Part shown: positions 42,490 to 53,109 of the stretch, piece by piece
Layout of the letters: each line of letters opens with the position of its first letter
Position numbering within the stretch: the stretch's first letter is position 1
DNA from: Xiphydria camelus
Lineage: Eukaryota; Arthropoda; Insecta; Hymenoptera; Xiphydriidae
Assembly: GCA_963678675.1 (NCBI GenBank)
Contig: OY783200.1
Location: 17,786,603 to 17,850,602 of the forward strand
DNA: 64,000 bases
Reading direction: 5' to 3'
Notes under the pieces: model-generated
The model's database searches: none
Told to the model about the DNA's origin: nothing
Seen by the model: only the letters and a program-made list of their open reading frames with translations
Position numbers and translations under genes: made by a program

Positions 42490-43875
42490 GGAGTTGGTCA
42501 GTCCTCGCTGACTGCAGGGGAATCAGAGGGCCCGATCTAGCGAGCCCCCCCTCCCCCTTCTCTTCCCGGGAGTAGCCGAGTCGGCATCCTCTCGAATTGA
42601 GGAAGACCAGCCAGTCAGGATCCCTTCAAGGGTCTTTTGGACTTCTTTCCTTCTTTTGGAGTTCATTCCAAGTTCAAGGTATCTTTTTTAAATGGCAACC
42701 TACATTTTTTATGGTGTTAGCAACCGGCCACTTAAGGCAAGGTGACATGAGCACAAAATTTTGGATAAATCGGTGGATATTCCAAAATTTTGCCACTATC
42801 TTGGATCCGTCATCTTGTATTGAAGTATTTTCAAAATCTATCTTCAGAATCGTAATCAGCAACCCAAAAAAACCCCCGTACCAAATTTCAGATAAATCGG
42901 TGGATAAAAAATGTAGGTTGCCATTTAAAAAAGATACCTTGAACTTGGAATGAACTTCAAGGTCGAGGTCAAGGTCAGATTCCTGGTTACCATTAGATGG
43001 CCAGGGAAAAAACCTAAAACTTTCCTATTTGATCGTTGACCTTTACCTTGAATCGAAGGTCAAGGTCAAAGGTCATATTCGGACGTAAAATTTTCCGCTC
43101 CTTCCAAATCCGCCATAAAAAATAGGGGTTCCCATTTTAAAAAGTGACCTTGACCTTGGAATGACCTTCAAGATCGAGTTCTTGGTCAGATTCAAGGTCA
43201 CCATTGGATGGCCAGGGAAAAATCCTAAATGTTTTGTTTGAAACATTTTTCTTCAAAATGTCTCCCTCGAAAGTTATTCCACCGTTTCCATACATTTGGC
43301 TCACCCTGTATGACAAGTTGGACAGAACGTTGTTCATTCTTCCTGTCCCACACCCTCCAGAGTTGGGTGTGGAGGCCCGGATTCTGTCTCCCCATCCTCC
43401 TCAGAATGACGCCGGTCTCCTCCGGGATACCCGGAATTACTAGCACCATCTTGCTACGCCTTGGAAGGTTCTCCCTCTCCAACATGGTTAGAGAGGCGCC
43501 CTCCGAAGGCCTCAAGGCTGGGACCGATTTCCTCAGCCATGCTTTTGCCTCCTCAGAAGGGCAGGTGATCCAAAGGAGCTCCTGTTCAATCCTGTACTCG
43601 TTGAAGCACGGGATCTCCGTTCCCATGGGTACGGAGTCCAGAGCCCGCCCGAGCACTAGAACGACAAGGTGCCCTTGGCGGAGATCCAAGATGGCCCCAG
43701 GATATCCGGCTGGGGCAATTGCCACCTTCTTATCCATTGCCACCGCCTCCCCATAGGAAGCAGGCCTTAGAAAAACCCTGCTTCTTTTGGGCTTGTTATG
43801 CGCCTTGGGGGGAGTGCCATCCGACGGCCGAGCCCTTTTGCGGTTCCCACCGTCAACCGACTTGCAAATACTTTT
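42490..43875 (-). pseudogene. LINE ORF1 (DUF4780-like C-terminus), split by an insertion
   Basis: The N-terminal surviving frame runs from about 43875 (GGNRKRARPSDGTPPKAHNK, basic) through RVFLRPASYGEAVAMDKKVA, then VLVLGRALDSV and LLWITCPSEEAKAWLRK to MVLVIPGIPEETGVILRRMG and LWRVWDRKNEQRSVQLVI. This resembles the DUF4780-type domain of insect LINE ORF1 proteins (from memory). The frame is then replaced by inserted DNA at 43325. Beyond the insertion, 42640-42500 encodes DPDWLVFLNSRG and RLGYSREEKG, plausibly the ORF1 tail ending just before ORF2. Nucleic-acid binding and chaperoning is the usual ORF1 role. Confidence 0.65.
42640..43325. mobile_element. Insertion inside LINE ORF1: mariner-like end plus foldback and AAGGTCA-rich repeats
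   Basis: The right border is ...GGCTCACCCTG followed by TA (about 43300-43312), a Tc1/mariner-type terminus. Inside, 42666-42702 and 42913-42951 form inverted arms (TTCCAAGTTCAAGGTATC, then AAATGGCAACCTACAT). The part at 42950-43245 has diverged inverted repeats containing many AAGGTCA/TGACCTT units and GATGGCCAGGGAAAAA twice. The left border is not clear. Confidence 0.6.
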
Positions 43876-45690
43876 TCACTAACCAGTTTTCCGTTTCATC
43901 GGAAAGTTTGAGCACGTGAAAAATTGTACATGTCTTGGCAGTTCTTTTACGTCTGTTTATATACTCGCTAACTTGAGATTGAGGTTATAAACAGACGTCA
44001 TGTGAACCGCATCAATGCGTTGTCCGTTGATAAGAATTCTGTTTAACCTACCGATTTGCTACCAACTTACGAATTTTGAAATGCTATGTTCCCACGTTTT
44101 GTACGCATTTTACATATTTAAAATAAATTAAGTTTGAAGTTATAAAATTGTTTTCGAATATTTATCTTATTTTTTAGGTTGAAAGTAACAAAAAGAAAAA
44201 AGAATTCACCACCTATACTTATTATTGCAGTTTTTATAAAACTTGAAATTTTACTATTTGAAATTGGCAACACACGTCGGATTCTTTGTTCTTTTTCCCC
44301 TTCTACCTCACCCCGAAGAGCACTGACGATCCTTAAGACGGTGGCTTCCGAAGTATGTGCGAGGACGCGGGATGAGTCGAGGCGCAGAAGGATGAGGAGG
44401 AGGAGGAAGTGGAGGCGCGCGGACAATGCAACGCATTACAAAAAGCACGAATGTGGGCCTCCTCGCATAGTAGATCTTTGATTGGATTTGCTACGGAGTG
44501 CCATACTACGCCCACTTGTAACGCGTATTAGCATTCGTACATGGTCGCTGGAGTGCGCAGCGCCTATTACTATCGTAAATCGCTATAACGGCGCGGCTCT
44601 TCGGGACTCGACCGCGTGGTGCGTTTTATTTCGGGGCACTGGGTCTCGAACTACATATGTATGTGGGGATGTGGGATTATAGAGACGCAACGTTTCTCGG
44701 AAACAAGAGCTCAAAGAGTACGTAATGCAGATAGATGACCGGCTATGTTCAAACGAGGATATTATATTGTGCCCCACGAGGTAGAGATCAGTTTTACATA
44801 GCAGGAGAACATTAATTTAATTTAAATAGGCTTTTGTTCAATGTGAATTAATTTCTGTTCATCTCAAATAAATTTTTCTATTATAGGTTCGTATTCAACT
44901 AGACCTTTTTCCTGGGTGTAGTCCTACGAAATATTTCTTTCACCATAATCAAGTGTACATTCATTAATTATAAATAAACTCTTCTCTCGGTGTATAACAA
45001 CTGTTTAAACAACGAGAAAAATCAGATTTTAATAATCATGTTAAACCGATATTTGCTACCTTTTTTAACCAATCATGCTGTATTATTAAAAAATGTAGGA
45101 CATATAAAGTAGCATACACAAGACTTTGCATTTTGTATAGATAGAGTATAAGTAATCTGCGCAGCGGGAAAATTTGTTAAAAGAGGGCAAATATGACTGG
45201 AATAAGTCGTCATGTACTCATGTAAAGTTTTTTTTGAGAAACTGACAAAAAAAAGTGTTTATGGTATATTTAAAAATGAAACATGAGAAATTAGTAGTGC
45301 TCTTGTTAAGTTTTTCTGGGTTTTCCTTAATCCTATGCAACGAATATTGGACCATAGTAAGTTTTCCAGAAAGCGCAAGGAAGGTGCCATCAATATTTAA
45401 ATTAACTGTATGAATACATTAATAAAAGGTAATACAGTAATAAGTATGATAATAACGTAAAGTGATTTTTGAATTATGAGAGAGATGAGTTCAGAGTTTG
45501 ATATAATTGCTGTCTTAATTATTTAAATACCCCATTTCCAATACTCACTATCAAACTTCAGTACTTATTGTTAGAAATAAGTTTAACCATAATTCGAGTA
45601 AAATTTTTTTTTGAATGCGATCAATATTCTCTGAAGGAAAAAACCAATTTAAAAAGTTACGGAATATTTAAAAAAAACACTCGTGTCTAC
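43876..45690. other. Spacer with a GC-rich patch, no gene seen
   Basis: AT-rich except about 44290-44780, which is CpG-rich with short frames on both strands and no recognised domain. Small inverted pair ACGTCTGTTTATA (43950 and 43992). Confidence 0.35.
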
Positions 45691-46470
45691 TCGAAACAAC
45701 CAAAACGATAATTCAGGTTCAACGACCCCCCGACATTTCTTGGCACGTGCTGCAGCGGGAATCATTTTCGAGTGCAGCGCTTCATCCCGCTTCTACGAAG
45801 AGTTTCATTCACTGCCTCTCTCTCTCTCTCTCTCTGTCCAAAACAGAAGAGAGCGCTGCCGACCGACCGATTTCGTCCGCCGCGGACTCGACTCTCCAGG
45901 GTTATCCACCCTGCGCGCGCGATACTCAACGCGTGAGACCCACTTACATATAATATTTACACCGGTGTGCGGAGAGATGATCCGTGAAGGGGAAAGCCAA
46001 ATATTTAGGACTTGAATATTTCTAACGCGCGGCTACTGGATGACTACCTCCCCCTCCCCCACCCCCACCCCCACCCCCACCCCACAGCACCCCGTTCACG
46101 ATGCACTCTCGCGCGTCCAGGCGTAACGCAACCAGCGGCGAAGCGGCGCTTATATTTTTTCAACAGTCATTCGTTATCATTATTTCTGACCCTCGCGCGT
46201 ACGGTGCAACAATGTTGTACGCGGTTGCTGGGTGAGTGTAGGAACGACTCCTCATGCAACTTTATATGCACGGGAGTGGCCTGTGGAGATGAATTTTCAG
46301 GGCATCGCGAGTCCCTCGCCTGCGCGAATCGCCCGCCTGATGATCAATGTTCGATATAATCGATGCTGCCCGGCCTATTCGGGGCTCGCGCTCTGCTACT
46401 ACCTACCTCTGCACCTCTGATGTGCGCCGCGGATGTGGTACGGAGGGAAGAGAGGTAATGTAGGCGAGAC
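45690..46470. other. CpG-rich island with (CT)n and (CCCCCA)n tracts
   Basis: (CT)n at about 45814-45836 and a CCCCCA hexamer run at about 46049-46082. High CpG throughout, no repeat family and no recognised domain in the short plus-strand frames (45683-46015, 46012-46359). Candidate host regulatory sequence. Confidence 0.3.
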
Positions 46471-46738
46471 TGGTAGCATCGCAGAGAAGTTGATACTCCT
46501 GCTAACTAGTCTCGAATTTGCTTCATGCTTTATGGAAAGAAAATTATAGGTACGCCGGTTTGTGTGCTGTTAACCTTTTCTTTCTTTCTTTTTTCCTTCA
46601 CTCCTTTGGTTGATCGAAGGAGGGGCAAATCGAGACTGAGTCGTGTTCGATGATCGTTGATGTCTGATGTGAGTGAATAGCGAGCGCGGATGCTTTTATG
46701 TATGTATATTACGTCATATTGAGAGAAAGGGAATATAT

Positions 46739-47560
46739 ACCGCATGTCCTATGGCCAACCGCGCAGGTGAGCTGCGACCTGAATTCTTGACTTCGGCAGT
46801 ATTTATGGTACAATTAGAGTGGGCTTCAGACGAGTGCGCTGCATAAGAACGAAAAGTGTCGACTGCTCTTCTAATAGCTGTCAATTCGGGAGATCGAAGC
46901 GTTTCGTGTAACCTCAAAATCGTAAAGTTTTGAATTAGTAGTGAATAATTTGTAGAAAAGTGATGAGAAATAATCATAAATAATCTTCCGAATTGACAGC
47001 CATCGGGAAATCAGACGACGCTTTTCGCTCTTAAGCTGCGTTCTTACGAAAAGTGTGAAACGTCTGATCTCCCGATGGCTATCAATTCGGGAGATCGAAG
47101 TCTAAGCTCGAAATCGTGAATCTTTGAATAAATGGTAAGTAATGTTCAGAAGTGAGAGTTAACAATCATTCGGGTTTTTTCGATGTCCAACCGAATTACA
47201 CGCCGCATGCCTATTTGTTTCAGAAATTATTTCCGCGCTAGCACCGCGCGTGTCTAGGAAGTAGTTTCACGAAGTGGCGTGAGCGATACCTAAGGTGTCA
47301 CAATTCGGAAGATTATTTATGATTATTTTTCTCATCACTTTTCTACAAATTATTCACTACTAATTCAAAACTTTACGATTTTGAGGTTACACGAAACGCT
47401 TAGATCTCCCGAATTGATAGCTATTAGAAGAGCAGTCGACACTTTTCGTTCTTATGCAGCGCACTCGTCTGAAGCCCACTCTAACTGTACCATAAATACT
47501 GCCGAAGTCAAGAATTCAGGTCGCAGCTCACCTGCACGGTTGGCCATAGGACATGCGGTA
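46739..47560. mobile_element. TIR element H, about 820 bp, ACCGCATGTCC ends
   Basis: Arms 46739-46987 and 47304-47560 are about 95 percent alike by eye and inverted: ACCGCATGTCCTATGGCCAA, GAATTCTTGACTTCGGCAGT, CAATTCGGGAGATCGAAGCG. Flanks are ATAT on both sides. The middle (46988-47303) contains another inverted CGTCTGAT-TCCCGATGGCTGT-like pair. The terminal motif ACC-CATGTCC resembles that of the 2.4-kb element at 50688-53067. Confidence 0.75.
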
Positions 47561-47584
47561 TATACATATATATATTCTCTTATA

Positions 47585-48437
47585 CAGGGTGACATTTTGA
47601 AAACTTGCCACCCCAATATCTCAGAAAGTTACAGAGATTTTCTAAAAAAAAATACGGTTTCGGCAGTAGAGAGGGGGAACCAAAATGACATAATCGGAGA
47701 CGCACTCCCTCCAACCCCCTCAGGGGTAGCCCCTCAACTTTGTAATCTGAAATAGCAACCCCCCATATGTGATACAACGTTGGAAAGTTCTTTAAAAATG
47801 CTTTACAACAACACCAAATTTTAGCGCAAGTTTTCGCGCAAATCGAGAAAGAAATTACTAGAAGTAAGTTTTGTTTATTTATTCATTAAAGGTTAATTAC
47901 GTTACAATACATTTTCGAAATGATTTTCGTTAACTTTTCGAACTTTTTCATATGTTCTTGAAATTTTGCGACATTGTTGCATACCTAATTCTCTACTTCA
48001 GTTGGTTAATGCTTGCTGGTTGAGTTTGAAAAACAACAGATTTCAGATGTCCCCATAAGAAGAAATCGTAGGGAGTAAGAGATCAGGTGATAGAAATCAT
48101 TTCGAAAATTTATTGTAACGTAATAATTGATCTTTAATAAATAAATTGACAAAACTTACTTCTAGCAGTTTCTTCCTCGATTTGCGCGAAAACTACTCAT
48201 CGAAGGTGTTGTGGTAAAGCATTTTTAAAGAGCTTTCCAACGCTGTATCACACATTGGGGGTTGCTATTTAAGATTACAAAGTTGGGGGGGGCTACCCCT
48301 AAGGGGGTTGGAGGGAGTGCGTCTCCGATTATGTCATTTTGGATCCCCCTCTCCACTGTTGAAACCGTATTTTTTTTTAGAAAATCTCTGTAACTTTCTG
48401 AGATATTGGGGTGGCAAGTTTTCAAAATGTCACCCTG
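47585..48437. mobile_element. Tc1/mariner-type element, 853 bp, TA duplication, 280-bp arms
   Basis: CAGGGTGACATTTTGAAAAC at both ends, TA at 47583-47584 and 48438-48439. Arms continue through CCACCCCAATATCTCAGAAA and CGGAGACGCACTCCCTCC to a subterminal block TTCGAAAATG. The core still encodes a transposase fragment at 47960-48085. Confidence 0.8.
47960..48085 (-). pseudogene. Mariner-type transposase C-terminal fragment
   Basis: Minus-strand reading gives a stop, then SLTPYDFFLWGHLKSVVFQ, then QPASINQLK, a stop, RIRYATMSQNFKNI. DLTPxDFFLWGxLK followed by LKxRIxxA is the last catalytic-D region of this transposase group. Two stops within 40 codons and loss of the rest make it a relic. Confidence 0.7.
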
Positions 48438-48473
48438 TATATACAGGGTGGGGCAGAATAACAGCGTTTAGTA

Positions 48474-49283
48474 GGGGTAATATGGGGAAAACCAACCAGC
48501 TGGGTAAGACCGACCAGGTGTTTTTTATTTGAAAAAGCGCGCCAACTATAGTGTAATACAGCGTTATCGGTGGGTATACGGGTATACATGCAGACTGTCA
48601 AGCAGAAGTGCCGGTGACGCCGTGGTTAGGTTTTGTGGAATTTTGTGCGTTAAAACATTTTTCAACCTGAATTGTTGTAACTATTTCGAGTTCTGAAATA
48701 GGTGAGTACACCGAAAAAAAAGTGATTTCTTTCCAATATATATATGGCATCTATAAGCTTGAACATCTATTGTGTTGAAACCGCACGCAGACATTACCTC
48801 ATTTTTGTAATAATATCGTACGGGAAAAGTTTTTAGAAGCATGCATTATTGGGTAAAACCGACCGCAGTGGTCGGTCACATGCAGAATGTGCAGGCGTGG
48901 AAATCACTCAACCGTACATTTGCCATTTTTGCCAGCCATAGATCTTTTGAGAAATCGTAAAACTTTGAAGTTACTTATTGCTTGTAGTTACCATGCCTAC
49001 ATGTTTGTCAGCTTTGTTCTTTTTTTCATGTCATTAAGGGACATTTTGTAAAAGCTTTTATGGTCGATATTGCAAGAATGGGTCCGATGGATACCGATCA
49101 TTTGCATTTATTCTATTTTATGAAATAAATATTTTCTTTTCATTTATTTCCATTTTACCGCTGTCTCTTATTCTTCCCTAATTGTACTTTGTTACATTTT
49201 ACATAAAACAAGCTTTAAATTCTAGCTGGTTTGGTATATACTAAATATTTTCCTCAAGTGGTCGGTATTCCCCATATTTCCCC
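48474..49283. mobile_element. Nested element J, 810 bp, GGGG-AATATGGGGAA ends, TA duplication
   Basis: GGGGTAATATGGGGAAAACC at the left and the complement of GGTATTCCCCATATTTCCCC at the right, TA at 48472-48473 and 49284-49285. The phrase GGGTAA-ACCGACC recurs inside (48503, 48854). Non-coding. Confidence 0.65.
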
Positions 49284-49288
49284 TAACA

Positions 49289-50441
49289 ATGGGGCGGTGG
49301 ACCTCTCAGCAGCGCGCGTACGCTGTGAAGGCGTTTTATCAAAATTGTAATTCTTACGTACGTACGCGTCGTGCTTTTCGCAACCATTTCAACATCAATC
49401 GCAATCGACCGGCCTGCCGTCTGCCTGTGCCATCAAAATGTGGGTTAGGAACTTTGAGGAGACTTCGTCAACGACAACAAAGAATCCTGGAAGGCTAAAG
49501 TCAATGCGCACTCTTGAGAATATAGAGCGCGTAAGAATTGCTATCGAACGAAGCCCTCGTCGTTCAGCTCGCCGGCATAGCACTGCACTTAGGCCCGTTT
49601 CACACTTACACGGCGACCGTCCAAAGGGCGCCGTTTAAGGGGGGAAACTCCTCCAGACCACCTCCAGACAACAGGTTTTTCAATCATTTTTTACAAAAAA
49701 CTGAGAGCATTCATTGCAATGAATAAAATTACATAACAATATTGACATTCAAATGTATACACACAAATTTTTTTATGAGTGAAAAAAACAAAATGGCGGC
49801 GCTACAGCTGATCAAACTTGACTCCTCGAAATTTGCGCCGTGGAACGCCCAGGGCCTTGTACTTAACTGAAATCAACGAACCAAATTTTTTTCATTAAAA
49901 CAAATCATTCCGCTTTGCATGAACCTAAATTTAACAAGAAAAAAAGAAAAGAATGAAAATTTGAGGACAAAAAGAAAAAGCGTTTAAAGTTAACTTTTTC
50001 TTTTTGTCCTCAAATTTTCATTCTTTTCTTTTTTTCTTTAACGCACGATTTGCATACGGCACATCTTTACCGTGATGTCGCCGTGGCTTCCCACTGGATT
50101 TCACGGCCGCCGTTCCCGTTTAAACGGCACGAACTGTTCAGTCGACTACTGAATTACTTGGAAGCTTCCACACTTGCCGTATTTACGGCAGGTTTATTTC
50201 CTTTTCTTGCCCATTGGTATTTTAAACGGCGCCGTCTGAAAACCGTCTGTGTGTGAAAAGTCAACCGCACCGTTTGAACGGCGCCATTTTGACGGTCACC
50301 GTGTATGTGTGAAACCGAACCGTCAGACGGATTTTACACAAGGACTTACATCTCCATCCATACAAAATCCAAATCGTACAGTCCCTTAAAGGAACCAATT
50401 ATGTGAGCCGACAACGTTTATGTGAAGAGCTTTTAGATTAA
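49289..50441 (+). pseudogene. Mariner-type transposase N-terminus (DUF4817-like), split by element K
   Basis: ATG 49289 reads MGRWTSQQRAYAVKAFYQNC, then SYVRTRRAFRNHFNINR. After a frameshift near 49435 it continues WVRNFEETSSTTTKNPGR, then RTLENIERVRIAIERSPRRS, ARRHSTAL. This is the helix-turn-helix DNA-binding region of a mariner-like transposase (DUF4817-type, from memory). At about 49591 the frame is cut by element K, and it resumes at 50322 with VRRILHKDLHLHPYKIQIVQ, then YVSRQRLCEELL. The catalytic DDE part is missing. Frameshift, insertion and truncation make it non-functional. Confidence 0.75.
49592..50321. mobile_element. Nested element K, about 730 bp, inserted in the transposase gene
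   Basis: GGCCCGTTTCACACTTACAC, then GGCGACCGTC at the left pairs with the right end ...GTGTATGTGTGAAACCGAACC. GGCGCCGTTTAAA-type repeats are subterminal (49630, 50221). A palindrome at 49948-50035 (GAATGAAAATTTGAGGACAA with its inverse) forms the centre. Removing it brings ARRHSTAL next to VRRILHKDLH, as in the transposase family, with a few codons missing. Confidence 0.7.
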
Positions 50442-51316
50442 ATTTTTTAATCAAGATGAAAACATTGTAAACCATAAAAAATAAAATTATTAATGCTTTT
50501 TTATGTTCTTTAATACAATAATAAATTCATTTGTAAAAATTGATTTTCTTCTTTTTTACAACCTTTTTAAAATCGCTCGTTATTCTGCCCACCCTTTATT
50601 ATGTACATGAGATTCCATGTCAAAATAATTTCGAAATAATATATTCGTTGTGTAGTTTCTAATATATGTTCTATATAAGTTGAATATACCATATGTCCGT
50701 CGGCAAACGCAAGAAATCTGAGTGTACCTAAAATTTGAACTACCGAAGGTCATGTAGTAGTCCAGGCAACGAAGACCAAAAAAGGCCGAATAGGGGGAAA
50801 AATTGACGGGGAGCCAAATTTTGGCACAGTTGTAGGGGAAGGTGTCATTAATAATATACTAAAAGTCCTGGTGGGTGGGAGTCGAGCTAGGGGGGGGGGG
50901 GGTCTAAAGGTCCCCTTTTTTCAGTTTTCCGTTAATAACTCGTAAACTACTACCTCTAGCGAAAAAAAGTTTCACGACAAATTAATCTACATAAAATTCT
51001 CTACAAGAAAGGTCTTATACACTTTTTCGCTAGGATCAATACTTCAGGAGATATGGAGGGGGGGGGGGGGGGGATGGAACATTAAAAAAAATTGGTTTTT
51101 ATTGTTAAAAATCAAATTTTAATGATAAATTAACTATGCTTAGACCACATTTTAATAACTTTACTGCATGTAAATGTAATCATGTAATATATCGACGTTG
51201 TCAAATTAAAACCTGCTATGTTGAGAACCTGCTATATGCCGCTTGGCAGTTTTTAACTAGGAATAACTCTCTTTGATTTATGTGACATTCCTTCAAAAGT
51301 AATCCTAAATGATAAT

Positions 51317-51476
51317 CCTAATTACCTTCCGGGGGATCTTCCGGTAATCACCCGGGGTTAATCTTTCGATCCGTGAAGCAGGTTTATTTCAGGGAACATA
51401 GGTCATTAATACCTCGGTCCCGCGCTTTTTCCGGACCGTGATTACCTAACGACCCCCCGGAAGGTAATTACCGGAT
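51317..51476. repeat. About 160-bp foldback MITE
   Basis: TAATTACCTTCCGGGGG at the left and CCCCCCGGAAGGTAATTA at the right; inner arms contain CCGGTAATCACC and GGACCGTGATTACC. It lies immediately upstream of the promoter of the coding region. Confidence 0.6.
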
Positions 51477-51525
51477 GGCTCGTAATGAGCGTCATCGTCC
51501 GTTGAACCGCCATTCCTCCTTCGGC

Positions 51526-51617
51526 CAATCAGGGTGCATAGCGTCGCCCACGAAATCCCCTCCGTCGACCAAACGTCGCTAATATATAAGCTGGGACAAA
51601 CCGCATCTTCATCAGTG
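51526..51617 (+). promoter_or_regulatory. CCAAT box, TATA box and initiator upstream of the PIN-like/CXC gene
   Basis: CCAATCAG at about 51526, TATATAA at 51583-51589 and an arthropod-type initiator TCAGTG at 51612-51617. The TATA box lies about 31 bp before the initiator A at 51614, the canonical distance, and the ATG follows at 51646. Confidence 0.6.
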
Positions 51618-51645
51618 TATTATCACCCATCATAGTATCGTGAAA

Positions 51646-52620
51646 ATGACAGCAGCAGAAATTGAAACAACTGTTGTTACAGGTGATGCTGATGTCACTA
51701 TTGTGAGGTGCGGGTTGGATAAAACTACTGTACATCCAGCTGTAGCAATAGTTGGGGAGGATGTGGACTTGATAGTTGTCCTCGTTGGATTTGCACCACT
51801 ATCTAGTAACATGTACTTCGTGAAGCCAGGCCGTGGGAAGACGGAGACCAAATTGTTTTCAGTGCGACAACTTCAACAGCTTCCATTCGCCAAGACAATC
51901 CTCCTACTCCACAGCTTCTCCGGATGCGACACCACCTCAGCGATACATGGAAAGAGCAAAGTGGGAATTGCTAAACTTTTCGCAACAAATCCTGGCCTTA
52001 CCCATGACATCTCAGCAATATTCACAGATCCCTCAACTTCACCTGAAGATATTGAACAGGCTGGCGAGAAGCTTTTTCTGGCTGTATACCAAGCTCCTGC
52101 GCATCAAGACAACCTGAACAAACATCGGTACTCGGCATTTTTGAAAACGTCAACGAAGCCCTAATGGGGCATAGCCACTCTTCCTCCCACCAAAGGAGCT
52201 TCAAAGCAACACTCGCTCAGAGTATACCTACAGGTAAATTCAATTACATATAGTTGTTAAATACAGGTTTCTTAAAATTACAAATATCAATTTCTGCTAA
52301 ATACTTACCTTAGTTTGATTACTTTCTTACAGATACATCAGTGGCTCGGTAACCCCCTACCGCCCACCCAATGGGGCTGGGACATGGGAGCGGATGGGAT
52401 CCTCAACCCAGTTACCACGAACGACTCTGTGATACCCGCTTCCGTTTTGAACATGATCTTTTGCCGATGCACGACTGGGTGTGGAGTGCGCTGCGGTTGC
52501 CGCAAAGCAGGAGTTGCCTGCTCCGGAGCCTGCGGCGTGTGCCTCGGCTCATGTACGAACGGAGCCCCCATCCAAGACATCATCGATGATGATGAAAATT
52601 CAGATTCTGACGAAAATTAA
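51646..52620 (+). pseudogene. PIN/XPG-like plus tesmin-like CXC transposon protein, two exons, one in-frame stop
   Basis: ATG 51646 begins MTAAEIETTVVTGDADVTIV. Then VGEDVDLIVVLVGFAP and ILLLHSFSGCDTTSAIHGKS resemble the acidic motifs of PIN/XPG-fold nucleases (inference from motif shape). After AFLKTSTKP a TAA (52162-52164) interrupts, but the same frame continues WGIATLPPTKGASKQHSLRV up to YLQ. A 99-bp intron follows (GT at 52234, TTTCTTACAG ending 52332), then IHQWLGNPLPPTQWGWDM, and a CXC-like cysteine cluster CRCTTGCGVRCGCRKAGVAC, CSGACGVCLG, before an acidic end DDENSDSDEN. CXC clusters bind DNA in tesmin/TSO1 proteins. The N-terminal zinc fingers usual in this family are absent here; that part survives separately at 10570-11184. 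With one stop it is either a recent pseudogene or a read-through case. Confidence 0.65.
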
Positions 52621-53109
52621 TGTTTAAAATACATCCTTGAACATTAATTATTTCATTTTTAACAATAAACATTTCATTTTTAACCATAAAACCGATTTTT
52701 TTAAATGTTCCATTTTACCCCCTCCATATCTCCTGAAGTATTGATCCTAGCGAAAAAGTGTATAAAACCTTTCTTGTAGAGAATTTTATGTAAATTAATT
52801 TGTTATGGAATTTTCTTTCGCTAGAGGTAGTAGTTTACGAGTTATTAACGGAAAACTGAAAAGGGGGACCTTTAGACCCACCCTCCCTTAGCTTCACTCC
52901 CACCCACCAAAACTTTTAGTATATTGTTAGTGACACATTCCCCTACAACTGTGCCAAAATTTGGCTCCCCGTCAATTTGTCCCCCTATTTTTCCTTCGTT
53001 ACCTGGACTATATAGGTCAAATTTTAGGTATACTCAGATTTCTTGCGTTTGCCGACGGACATATGGTATATGGAATTTGTAATATGTGTAGAGACAATAT
53101 ACGCGCGCG

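Larger units (their letters stand above)
38740..43875 (-). mobile_element. Degraded LOA/R1-like LINE with ORF1, ORF2 and RNase H, interrupted by an insertion
   Basis: Reads on the minus strand: ORF1 (43875 down to about 42490), ORF2 (42481 to 38818), then a 3' untranslated region of about 80 bp. The 5' end is missing; in-frame stops precede 43866. A block of about 0.7 kb at 42640-43325 is foreign. Architecture is endonuclease, reverse transcriptase, then RNase H, which within the Jockey-type superfamily fits LOA/I-like clades. The N-terminal INLQHC and LIQEPW phrases fit LOA or R1. Confidence 0.85.
48444..50596 (+). mobile_element. Mariner-type element I, about 2.15 kb, with two nested insertions
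   Basis: The left end CAGGGTGGGGCAGAATAACA is matched by the complement of CGTTATTCTGCCCACCCTT at the right, with TA on both sides (48442-48443, 50597-50598). It starts only a few bases after the preceding mariner element, so the two inserted side by side. It carries a transposase N-terminus (49289 onward) split by element K, and element J lies just upstream of the ATG. Confidence 0.75.
50688..53067 (+). mobile_element. 2.4-kb element with about 375-bp TIRs encoding a PIN-like/CXC protein half
   Basis: ACCATATGTCCGTCGGCAAA at the left and its complement at the right (53067), arms continuing through CGCAAGAAATCTGAGT, ATTGACGGGGAGCCAAATTT, CGTTAATAACTCGTAAACTA, CAGGAGATATGGAG. Flanks are ATAT on both sides. 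The left arm has G13 and G16 runs where the right arm has only short ones. Inside are a nested foldback (51317-51476), a promoter and a two-exon coding region. Confidence 0.75.

Noticed and set aside
38740..43875. Target-site duplication for the LINE
   Set aside because: Short similarities such as GTATTT on both sides are too weak in AT-rich DNA, and the exact 5' truncation point is not defined.
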